DNA of 64,000 bases from Rothia terrae (GTDB lineage: Bacteria; Actinomycetota; Actinomycetes; Actinomycetales; Micrococcaceae): the NCBI RefSeq assembly GCF_012396615.1, contig NZ_JAAXPV010000003.1:1-64000 (forward strand), written 5' to 3'. Under the pieces are notes generated by a model that was not told the DNA's origin, ran no database searches, and saw only the letters and a list, made by a program, of their open reading frames with translations. This document shows positions 56,352 through 64,000 of this stretch, one piece after another (the stretch's first letter is position 1; every line of letters begins with the position of its first letter). Made by a program: the position numbers and the translations under genes.

Positions 56352-57551
56352 ATGGCAATCACTCAGAACACCGATCATTTTCAGAGCACTCACGTAGGGT
56401 CTTTGCCGCGTTCAGAGCGTCTTTTGCAGGCAAACAAGGACCGCCGGGCCGGTGCGCTTAGCGACGCTGATTTTCTCAATGTTTTTACTGAAGAAGTTGA
56501 TGCGATTGTGGCGCGTCAGGCTGAGGTGGGCGTTAGCATCGTCAATGATGGCGAGTACGGGCACACCACGGTGAGCAACAGTGATTACGGTTCATGGTGG
56601 ACGTATTCTTTTGAGCGCACCGGTGGCCTTGAGATTGTTGAAGGCATTACTCCCGAAGAGCTTTTCAAAACTCCGGGTAACGGACGTTTGAATGATTTCG
56701 GTATTCGCCGTGACTGGAACAAGTTCGCGGATTTTTATTCCACGTTGAATCTTCGGAACGAGAATGATGGTGTATTCCCGGTAGCGACAGGCGAGTTGAG
56801 CTACATCGGCCAGGATGAAGTTCAGCGTGATATCTCTGCCCTGAAGTCTGCGGCGCTGAAGGCCGGTGCGCAGGATGCGTTTGTTGCGGCGCTGTCACCG
56901 GGCTCTGCTGCTCGTATCGGTAATAAGTTTTATGCAACCGATGAAGAGTGGATTTACGCGTGGGCTGATGTTCTGCGCGAGGAATATAAGGCCATTGCGG
57001 ATGCCGGTCTGACGATTCAGATTGATGATCCGTCTTTCGCTGAAGCATGGGACCAGCTGGTGCCCGAGCCTACTGTTGATGAGTATTTGAAGTTTACCCA
57101 GTTGGCGTTGGAAGCATTGAACTACGCACTGAAGGATATTTCGCAGGATCAGGTTCGCTACCACCTGTGCTGGGGTTCGTGGCATGGCCCGCACACGACC
57201 GATATTGAACTGAAGCATATTCAGAAGGCGCTGTTTAGCTTGAATGTTGGTGGCTATACCTTTGAGGCTGCAAACGCGCGTCATGCTCATGAGTGGAAGG
57301 TCTGGGAGGGTGTAGATCTTGAGGGTAAGATTCTTTACCCTGGTCTGGTTTCACATTCCACGAATGTTGTGGAGCACCCCGAGTTGGTGGCGCAACGTCT
57401 TGAGCAGTTCGCGTCCGTTGCGGGTAAAGAAAATGTGGTGGCATCGACTGACTGCGGTTTGGGCGGACGCCTTCATGAGGACATCGCGTGGGCAAAACTG
57501 TCGGCGTTAACTGAGGGCGCGCGCATCGCTTCTGAAAAATTATTTTCGTAA
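56352..57551 (+). CDS. MetE C-terminal-like (cobalamin-independent methionine synthase II) protein
   Basis: A 399-residue protein of the Meth_synt_2 family (PF01717), which resembles the catalytic half of MetE. Zinc-ligand candidates are the His and Cys of RYHLCWGSWHG and the Cys of STDCGLGG. STHVGSLPRS opens the barrel. It lacks the N-terminal half that binds polyglutamyl methyltetrahydrofolate in full MetE, so the methyl donor or substrate may differ. A close paralogue lies at 59666, with an amino-acid permease between. AAGGAG precedes the ATG. Confidence 0.85.
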   Translation: MAITQNTDHFQSTHVGSLPRSERLLQANKDRRAGALSDADFLNVFTEEVDAIVARQAEVGVSIVNDGEYGHTTVSNSDYGSWWTYSFERTGGLEIVEGITPEELFKTPGNGRLNDFGIRRDWNKFADFYSTLNLRNENDGVFPVATGELSYIGQDEVQRDISALKSAALKAGAQDAFVAALSPGSAARIGNKFYATDEEWIYAWADVLREEYKAIADAGLTIQIDDPSFAEAWDQLVPEPTVDEYLKFTQLALEALNYALKDISQDQVRYHLCWGSWHGPHTTDIELKHIQKALFSLNVGGYTFEAANARHAHEWKVWEGVDLEGKILYPGLVSHSTNVVEHPELVAQRLEQFASVAGKENVVASTDCGLGGRLHEDIAWAKLSALTEGARIASEKLFS

Positions 57552-57658
57552 GAAAGTGCGTCAAATTTGTAGGACTTCTTACGGCAGGGCGGAAGAACAT
57601 TCTGGCCGCTGAAAGGAGTCGTGCCTTATAAGCGGGTAACTGTAGTGTTCGGTCGGTA

Positions 57659-57698
57659 GCGAACCTGTGAATTTTTATTCACAGGTTCGCATTTTTTT
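57659..57698 (+). terminator. strong intrinsic terminator
   Basis: Fourteen-bp perfect arms (57659-57672, 57677-57690), a 4-nt loop and T7. The rest of 57552-57872 has no gene; it holds the next promoter and hairpin. Confidence 0.92.
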
Positions 57699-57813
57699 GA
57701 GAGTTTGCTCGGTGAAAACCGCACGATTTCAAGATAATAGCTGGTTTTTACTATTCCGCATGAATGTGTAATGAGTGTGAATCACTGCTATTGGTGATGC
57801 ATAGCATCATATG

Positions 57814-57848
57814 TATCGGTCATCAATGTTTCTCAACGATGGCCGATA
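57814..57848 (+). promoter_or_regulatory. leader hairpin upstream of amino-acid permease
   Basis: TATCGGTCAT pairs with ATGGCCGATA (one mismatch), 25 bp before the permease ATG. A short palindrome TGATGC-ATA-GCATCA lies just upstream (57795-57809). One may be an operator and the other an attenuator. Confidence 0.35.
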
Positions 57849-57872
57849 TTTCATGTAAGGATAAAACAGAAT

Positions 57873-59405
57873 ATGACTCAGAATCGCTCTGAGAACCCGG
57901 TATCGTCTGCTGACGACTTCTTTGAAGAAGAGCAGGCGGGCTTTCATAAGTCACTGGGACCGCGCCAGCTTCAGATGATCGCTATCGGCGGCGCTATCGG
58001 CACCGGCCTCTTTCTCGGTGCAGGCGGACGCCTGGCAACTGCAGGCCCCGCACTTGCTTTAAGCTACGCATTTTGCGGTATTTTCGCATTCTTGATTTTG
58101 CGTGCATTGGGTGAGCTCGTTGTTCACCGCCCCTCATCAGGTTCAGTCGTTTCTTACACCCGCGAATTCTACGGCGAAAAAGCTGCGTTCGTTTCGGGCT
58201 GGATGTACTGGATCAACTGGGCAATGACCTCCATCGTTGACTCCACCGCTATCGCGATTTACGTGAAGTGGTTTGGCCAGTACAGCACTTTTATCGCGGG
58301 TATTCCACAGTGGCTCATCGCTCTTCTCGTGATTTTCTTGGTTGTTTCACTCAACCTGATTTCAGTGAAGGTCTTCGGCGAGCTTGAATTCTGGTTCGCA
58401 CTGATCAAGGTCGCAGCTCTTGTTATCTTCTTGATCTTGGCTGTCTACTTCGTTATCTTCGGTACTCCCACCGGTTCAGAACGCGGCTTCTCTTTGATTG
58501 CCGATAACGGTGGCTTCTTCCCGCACGGTATCTTGCCCGCTTTGATCATCATGCAGGGCGTTGTGTTCGCCTACGCGTCCGTTGAGCTCGTCGGTACTAC
58601 CTCGGGTGAAACCAAGGACGCTCGCAAGGTAATCCCCAAGGCAATCAACACCGTGATCTACCGTATTGCGATCTTCTACGTCGGCTCCGTTCTGCTACTG
58701 ACCTTGCTTCTGCCCTACACCGCATTTAGCAAGGACGAATCCCCGTTCGTAACCTTCTTCGGCTCCATCGGTGTTGACTACGCAGCACCTATCATGGAAC
58801 TCGTTGTTATCACCGCAGCACTGTCATCGCTCAACGCTGGCCTGTACTCCACCGGCCGCATCCTGCACTCCATGGCAATGGCTGGCTCAGCACCTGCTTT
58901 CGCTAAGAAGCTCAGCAAGAGCGGTGTTCCCTTCGGCGGCATCTTGCTGACCGCAGGTGTTGCACTTCTCGGTGTTGCCCTGAACGCAATCGTTCCCGAC
59001 CAGGCATTCGAGATCGTGCTGAACCTCGCGTCCTTCGGCATCATCGCGGCATGGGGCTCCATCGTTCTGGCCCACCAGAAGTTCCTGTCGCTGGCAAAGA
59101 AGGGCGTCTACAAGCGTCCTGAATACCGTATGCCCGGCGCGCCTTTCACTGACTGGCTGACCGTCGCATTCTTGATCGGCGTTATCGTTCTGATCGGCCT
59201 GGACTACCCCGTGGGTACCTGGACTCTCGGCGTGATGATCGTCATCGTTGTTCCTGCTCTCATCGCAGGCTGGTACGCAGTGCGCAAGCGCGTTCTGCAA
59301 ATCGCAGCGGAACGCGAAGGCTTTACCGGTCTCAACCCAGTCATCGCGCAGCGTCCTGCAACCTCTTACCTCAAAGAGCACCCGGAACACCATCGTCGCC
59401 ACTAA
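57873..59405 (+). CDS. APC-family amino-acid permease
   Basis: A 510-residue transporter of the amino-acid transporter (AAT) group with about 12 helices. The hallmark [13 protein letters not shown] lies in the first helix; [20 protein letters not shown] and the [15 protein letters not shown] segment are typical. It sits between two MetE-like paralogues and may carry methionine, a methylated relative, or another amino acid; this is context only. Followed by its own terminator. Confidence 0.9.
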   Translation: MTQNRSENPVSSADDFFEEEQAGFHKSLGPRQLQMIAIGGAIGTGLFLGAGGRLATAGPALALSYAFCGIFAFLILRALGELVVHRPSSGSVVSYTREFYGEKAAFVSGWMYWINWAMTSIVDSTAIAIYVKWFGQYSTFIAGIPQWLIALLVIFLVVSLNLISVKVFGELEFWFALIKVAALVIFLILAVYFVIFGTPTGSERGFSLIADNGGFFPHGILPALIIMQGVVFAYASVELVGTTSGETKDARKVIPKAINTVIYRIAIFYVGSVLLLTLLLPYTAFSKDESPFVTFFGSIGVDYAAPIMELVVITAALSSLNAGLYSTGRILHSMAMAGSAPAFAKKLSKSGVPFGGILLTAGVALLGVALNAIVPDQAFEIVLNLASFGIIAAWGSIVLAHQKFLSLAKKGVYKRPEYRMPGAPFTDWLTVAFLIGVIVLIGLDYPVGTWTLGVMIVIVVPALIAGWYAVRKRVLQIAAEREGFTGLNPVIAQRPATSYLKEHPEHHRRH

Positions 59406-59416
59406 ATAGTGCGAAT

Positions 59417-59454
59417 ATGCCCCTTACTGCCTACCGGCGGTAAGGGGCATTTTT
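59417..59454 (+). terminator. intrinsic terminator after permease
   Basis: ATGCCCCTTAC (59417-59427) pairs with GTAAGGGGCAT (59440-59450), followed by TTTT. Confidence 0.88.
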
Positions 59455-59665
59455 GCGTCATAAAATGGTCACAAAACGGGGTATATGACCTAGTGAAGCT
59501 ATGTTACTGAAGATTCCGCAATGCGACTTTTTACTGCTTGTGAAGCGTCATAAAACTGCATATAGAAACATAGCGAATAACGCCTTCAACCGCTTTATTT
59601 CACCCCCGCACATGGTGTTTTCTAGGTAGTGACATACAGCCGTATAAACAAAGGAAATACCTATC

Positions 59666-60871
59666 ATGTCACTGAGCACCGATCGCATTTTGACCACCCA
59701 CGTTGGTTCACTTCCGCGCTCACTGAAACTGCAAGAAGCTAATGTCGCTCGCAAGGCTGGCACACTTGATGAAGCTGACTTCCAATCCACCCTTGCCGAT
59801 GAGGTCAAGCAGGTAGTCGCCAAGCAGGTTGAGACCGGAATCGATATCGTCAACGACGGCGAATACGGCCACGCAATGACTCAGGCTGTTGACTACGGTG
59901 CATGGTGGACGTACTCCTTCGCTCGCACTGGCGGCCTTGAGCTGGTTAAGGACGGCAACCCCGCTAACGAGGTTCACCGCTCAACCCCCGGCAACCTGAA
60001 ATACACCACCTTCGGCGATCGTCGTGACTGGACGAAGTTCCGCGATTTTTACACCAGCGAAATTGATACCGGCAATGACCCTGACAGTGCCTTCCCAGTT
60101 GCTACCTCCGAGATTTCTTACATTGGGCAGGACGCGGTTGCCTCCGACGTGCGTAACCTGAAGGCCAGTATTGAGGCGGCAGGCGCATCCGCAGGTTTCG
60201 TTGCGGCGCTGTCACCCGGTTCTGCAGCTCGCGTGGGCAACAAACACTACGCATCCGATAAGGACTTCCAGTTTGCGTGGGCTGAGGTTCTACGCGAAGA
60301 GTACAAGGCAATTACGGACGCCGGTTTGACCCTGCAGATTGATGACCCCTCAATTTCTGAGGGCTGGGACCAGATCAACCCTGAGCCTTCTGTTGAGGAC
60401 TACCTGGCCTTTATCAAGACCTCTGTGGACGCGTTGAACTACGCCCTGGAAGGCATTCCAGAAGACCAGGTGCGCTTTCACCTGTGCTGGGGTTCATGGC
60501 ACGGCCCGCACACCACCGACCTTGAGTTCAAGTACCTGGCAGACACCTTGCTGTCGATCAATGCGCGCGGCTACACCTTTGAGGCCGCTAACGTGCGTCA
60601 CGCGCACGAATGGAAGGTCTGGGAGAACCTGACTCTGCCCGAGGGCAAGTACATTGTGCCCGGCGTTGTCTCGCACTCCACCAACGTGGTTGAGCACCCT
60701 GAGCTGGTAGCTCAGCGCATCGAGCAGTTCGCTTCCGTCGTCGGCAAGGAAAACGTTGTCGCATCCACCGACTGCGGTCTGGGTGGACGCCTGCACCCCG
60801 ACGTGGCGTGGGCAAAGCTGGCGTCGCTGACCGAGGGTGCGCGCATCGCGTCGGAGCGCCTGTTCTCATAA
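59666..60871 (+). CDS. MetE C-terminal-like protein, second paralogue
   Basis: A 401-residue Meth_synt_2 protein very similar along its whole length to the one at 56352 (shared THVGSLPRS, HLCWGSWHGPHTT, STDCGLGGRLH, EGARIASE.LFS). The zinc ligands are conserved, so both are likely active. Both copies have separate leaders with a common element, implying duplication of the gene with its promoter. AAAGGAAA precedes the ATG. Confidence 0.85.
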   Translation: MSLSTDRILTTHVGSLPRSLKLQEANVARKAGTLDEADFQSTLADEVKQVVAKQVETGIDIVNDGEYGHAMTQAVDYGAWWTYSFARTGGLELVKDGNPANEVHRSTPGNLKYTTFGDRRDWTKFRDFYTSEIDTGNDPDSAFPVATSEISYIGQDAVASDVRNLKASIEAAGASAGFVAALSPGSAARVGNKHYASDKDFQFAWAEVLREEYKAITDAGLTLQIDDPSISEGWDQINPEPSVEDYLAFIKTSVDALNYALEGIPEDQVRFHLCWGSWHGPHTTDLEFKYLADTLLSINARGYTFEAANVRHAHEWKVWENLTLPEGKYIVPGVVSHSTNVVEHPELVAQRIEQFASVVGKENVVASTDCGLGGRLHPDVAWAKLASLTEGARIASERLFS

Positions 60872-60880
60872 ACCTGCTTC

Positions 60881-60939
60881 GTACATTATTTTTCCCTTTG
60901 TACATCGATAATCTTTGTACAAAGGGAAAAATAATGTAC
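60881..60939. repeat. long perfect inverted repeat, GTACAT subfamily
   Basis: Perfect 23-bp arms (60881-60903, 60917-60939) beginning GTACAT, ten bases after the MetE-like gene. The same outer ends occur at 62653-62709. Confidence 0.7.
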
Positions 60940-61057
60940 AACACCGCGGGGTTGCGTAAGTAATAAACCTGCTTTTTATATTCATTCTGGAAAGATAAAG
61001 CCTATTAGATGTATCTAATGTTTTGTCCCCCGTACACATTTATAAAAAAGAATGAAT

Positions 61058-62644
61058 ATGAAAACACAATCATGGTAGAAGTTCGGCACCGTCGCTGCCC
61101 TCTCAGCTTCCATGCTCTTCCTCAACGTGCCGGCCTTCGCAGAAGAAGCACCGTCTGCACCACAGCCCACCGAAGTTTATGTATCCGACGCTGAGCGTGA
61201 AACCGGCCAAATGGCGTCAGCGGCATCTGTTGGCGATTCAAACAACCCAGGTTTTAACTGCGAAGCCACACCCAAGATTGAAGCGCATTCATCCAACCGC
61301 GTGTGGAATGCACGTGCAGGAGTACATCAGGACGGCAATGTCACCATGAACGCCAAAAACATTCTGGTTGTCGGTGACTCGCAGGTATGGGGCGGTAACA
61401 CTCCAGATTCAGGCTTGTGGGGTGGTACTCAGGCTGAAATGGGTTCATGGGTTCTGCGCGGCATCAAGCAAACCGGTCTCACACCTATCACCTACCGTTG
61501 CGGTGGAATTGGTTTTGGTAAGTGGCGCCCCAATGTTAGTAGCGACTACTACGGCGGTGTAGTGAGCAATGAATGGGACCTGCCCATGGGCAAGCCGCGA
61601 GCAATCTACATTCAGGGTTCAGGCAACGACTCGTACAACGAAGCAGACCGTCAACGGGCTGTTTCACGTGCACGTGAAACTATCAATAAGCTCCGCCTCA
61701 TTACCCAGATACGCAGATTATTCTGACGGGTCTTATTAGTAATGAAAAGAACTCCAATCACGGTAGCCGAGATGATCTCAGCGAGAAATATTCTGCTTTA
61801 GCTCGGGAAATGAACGTTACTTTTGTCCCCTATCAGCACTGGGTATCAGATTACGGAGTGGGTTATGCGTTATACGATAGCTTGCACTTTCACGATTATT
61901 ACCAGCACCTCCTCGCCACTCCCGTCCGCAATTCCCTGAACGCAGCCCTCGCCGGCTTCACCCTGAAGGGTGGCGTCCAGAGTTATGTGTCTAATAACGG
62001 TGGCGCTGCCTACTTTGGTGTTCCGACTTCTAATGAGACCGCGTCCGTTGATGGGGGGGGTGTGGCAGAGCTTCTCTAACGCTAAGACCGTCTACTGGTC
62101 GCCGTTTGGCGGCACTCACAGCGTCAAGCTCGGTGGTGAGGCAATCGGTAATAGCTTCCGCACCGCTGGTTACGAACGCGGAGTAGGCTACCCCATTGAG
62201 GATGAGACCGCCTACTACTACGGTGCGCGTCAGGTCTTCCAGAAGGCAAATGGTGAGCAGACCCGTTTCTATTGGTCAGCTAATACTGGCTCTCACGCGA
62301 TGAATGGTAATGGCGCGATTTTCAACAAGTGGGTTCAGGCAGGTCACGCACCTACGCTGGGCTTCCCTGCAACTGATGAAATCTCTCGTGAAGGCGGCGC
62401 TCTTCAGTATTTCCGCGCATCCAACGGACGCGAAACCGGCATCTACTGGTCACCGGCTACCGGTGCTCACACCATGAACTCAAAGGGCGCAATCTACAAC
62501 CACTTTGCGCGTACCGGTTACATCGGTAAGTACGGATTTCCGACTACCGATGAGTACACGGATGCTAACGGCGTCACTCACGTGAAGTTCTCGGGTGGTG
62601 CCGACATCACGTGGACGGCACGCGGCGGCGTAGTGGTTCGTTAG
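61058..62644 (+). pseudogene. secreted SGNH hydrolase with LGFP repeats, decayed
   Basis: Reconstructed, this is a signal peptide, an SGNH/GDSL hydrolase domain (VVGDSQVWGG, GSGNDSYNEAD, YDSLHFHDYY) and about four LGFP wall-binding repeats (GVPTSNE, GVGYPIEDE, TLGFPATDE, KYGFPTTDE). Three lesions break it: TAG at codon 7 (61076-61078) in the signal peptide, loss of a C in the run at 61704-61706, and an extra G in a G8 tract (62053-62060). A start at the internal ATG 61112 would lose most of the signal peptide. The G8 tract might slip, but the amber codon argues for decay. Confidence 0.82.
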
Positions 62645-62652
62645 CCCGTTTC

Positions 62653-62709
62653 GTACATCCTTTTCTCTGTGTGCAACGAAAATCGTTGTACACAGAGAAA
62701 AGGATGTAC
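62653..62709. repeat. long inverted repeat, GTACAT subfamily
   Basis: Arms of 27 bp (62653-62679, 62683-62709) with one mismatch and a 3-nt loop, just past the SGNH/LGFP pseudogene. Shares GTACAT ends with 60881-60939. Confidence 0.7.
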
Positions 62710-62847
62710 AAAGCCGTGAGGGAGGACGCGCACCCCCGCGACCACCTGTTCACACTGTGAAATAGATTCTCGCTCATTGGTCGCATCTCTTCAGAAGCGT
62801 AGACTTTTACACAACACACTTGAAGAGACTTGAAGGGAAGAAAAGCA

Positions 62848-64000
62848 ATGCCCCACTTGCGTTCACGCACCTCAACTCACGGTCGCAACATGGCTGGCGC
62901 TCGCGCCCTGTGGCGTGCAACCGGCATGGGAGATAGCGATTTCGGTAAGCCAATTATTGCTATTGCTAACTCCTTTACCCAGTTTGTGCCCGGCCACGTG
63001 CACCTGAAGAATATGGGCTCGCTGGTCGCATCCGCTATTGAAGAAGCTGGTGGCGTTGCTAAAGAGTTCAACACTATTGCGGTGGATGATGGCATTGCGA
63101 TGGGTCATGACGGCATGCTGTACTCCCTGCCGTCGCGTGATTTGATTGCTGATTCTGTTGAGTACATGGTGAATGCGCACCGTGCGGATGCGCTGGTCTG
63201 CATTTCGAACTGCGACAAGATTACCCCCGGTATGCTGATGGCGGCTATGCGTCTGAATATTCCGGTTATCTTTGTCTCCGGCGGTCCTATGGAGTCCGGC
63301 GAGGGCGTTGAGGGCGTCGTTGAGCACCGCCTTGACCTCGTGGATGCGATGGTGATGGCTGTGGATGATTCGGTGAGCGATAACGACCTGGCTCAGATTG
63401 AGAAGAATGCGTGCCCTACCTGTGGTTCGTGTGCGGGTATGTTCACCGCGAACTCCATGAACTGCCTCAATGAGGCTATCGGTTTGGCTTTGCCCGGTAA
63501 CGGCACCACTTTGGCTACTCAGGTGGCGCGTAAGGATCTCTTTGAGAACGCGGGTAAGCAGATTGTTGAGCTTTGCAAGCGTTACTACGAGCAGGATGAT
63601 GAGTCTGTTCTGCCTCGCAACATTGCGACTAAGGCTGCGTTTGAAAACGCTATGGCGTTGGATGTTGCAATGGGCGGTTCTACCAATACTGTTCTGCATA
63701 TCTTGGCAATTGCTAATGAGGGTGAGGTTGATTTCACTCTGGCTGATATTGACCGTATTTCGCGCAATGTTCCTTGCTTGGCTAAGGTTGCGCCGAACTC
63801 CACTAAGTACCACATTGAGCATGTTCACCGTGCCGGTGGCATCCCCGCAATTTTGGGTGAGCTCAACCGCGCCGGTTTGTTGAACACGAACGTCCACTCG
63901 GTGCATGCTGATTCACTGGATCAGTGGTTGAGCGACTGGGATATTCGTTCTGGCGCTGCCACCGATACCGCTAAGGAGCTTTTCTTGGCTGCTCCTGGCG
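62848..64000 (+). CDS. ilvD: dihydroxy-acid dehydratase, 5' part
   Basis: The first 384 codons of dihydroxy-acid dehydratase; the gene runs off the window (family length about 560-620). It forms the 2-oxo acids leading to valine and isoleucine. Iron-sulfur cysteines are in [10 protein letters not shown] and [25 protein letters not shown] and GGSTNTVLH are family signatures. GGGAAG precedes the ATG. Confidence 0.93.
   Translation, partial: MPHLRSRTSTHGRNMAGARALWRATGMGDSDFGKPIIAIANSFTQFVPGHVHLKNMGSLVASAIEEAGGVAKEFNTIAVDDGIAMGHDGMLYSLPSRDLIADSVEYMVNAHRADALVCISNCDKITPGMLMAAMRLNIPVIFVSGGPMESGEGVEGVVEHRLDLVDAMVMAVDDSVSDNDLAQIEKNACPTCGSCAGMFTANSMNCLNEAIGLALPGNGTTLATQVARKDLFENAGKQIVELCKRYYEQDDESVLPRNIATKAAFENAMALDVAMGGSTNTVLHILAIANEGEVDFTLADIDRISRNVPCLAKVAPNSTKYHIEHVHRAGGIPAILGELNRAGLLNTNVHSVHADSLDQWLSDWDIRSGAATDTAKELFLAAPG

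Noticed and set aside
62872-63906. 344-codon open frame on the minus strand
   Set aside because: It lies antisense to ilvD, whose product is recognised along its whole length; the translated text shows no family and is a shadow of ilvD codon use.
1-64000. Insertion sequences, prophage or tRNA-linked island
   Set aside because: No transposase, integrase, phage gene or tRNA was recognised; the broken genes show point changes and small indels rather than insertions.

Overview
The window is a stretch of chromosome from a moderately GC-rich actinobacterium. The gene set and protein styles fit the Micrococcaceae, and Rothia is my best guess. This rests on the actinobacterial SdhCAB arrangement, AhpC/AhpD pair, MsiK-type sugar ATPase, HisKA_3 sensor kinases with a four-helix sensor domain, LGFP and SLH cell-wall repeats, and a large secreted subtilase of the kind known from oral Rothia. 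No species call was made by database search. I see no rRNA, tRNA, CRISPR array, insertion sequence or prophage.

Layout. 0.2-2.5 kb: a lipoprotein and a VIT-type metal transporter. 2.7-7.8 kb: succinate dehydrogenase sdhCAB followed by a dicarboxylate transporter. 8.0-9.3 kb: ahpC-ahpD behind an AT-rich palindrome. 9.4-13.8 kb: a CPBP protease, a broken membrane-anchored gene, an M18 aminopeptidase and a broken LysE exporter. 13.9-21.3 kb: an alpha-glucoside uptake cluster (MsiK-like ATPase, divergent ROK repressor, binding protein, two permeases, GH13 glucosidase). 21.3-24.3 kb: nadE, a DUF4870 protein and a polysaccharide pyruvyltransferase. 24.4-28.3 kb: a 1,294-residue secreted subtilase ending in three SLH repeats. 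28.4-34.6 kb: HAD hydrolase, purA, an SDR, a membrane protein, CorA and a small alarmone synthetase. 34.7-38.0 kb: siderophore uptake genes around an IdeR-like iron box. 38.2-44.0 kb: an aldehyde dehydrogenase, a long hairpin-rich non-coding region, and an OpuC-type osmoprotectant importer. 44.0-47.1 kb: a TetR regulator, a double palindromic operator and two paralogous membrane proteins. 47.2-51.9 kb: a trehalose operon treR-treC-PTS. 52.1-56.1 kb: a frameshifted amino-acid permease and a two-component system. 56.3-60.9 kb: two MetE-like paralogues flanking an amino-acid permease. 61.0-62.6 kb: a decayed SGNH/LGFP secreted protein. 62.8 kb to the end: the 5' part of ilvD.

Three themes run across genes. 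First, about a dozen intergenic sites carry long near-perfect inverted repeats (typically 22-27 bp arms, no strong U-tract), almost always at gene 3' ends and falling into sequence subfamilies. Second, the heptamer AGGACGC and its complement recur at least about 50 times by eye, several-fold above chance, sometimes as an inverted pair in a terminator. Third, four genes are inactivated by in-frame stops or frameshifts, two of the frameshifts lying in homopolymers.

The most novel-looking items are the hairpin-chain RNA candidate at 39.96-40.21 kb, the AGGACGC motif, the long-palindrome family, the TetR/double-operator membrane pair, and the SLH-subtilase next to a pyruvyltransferase.
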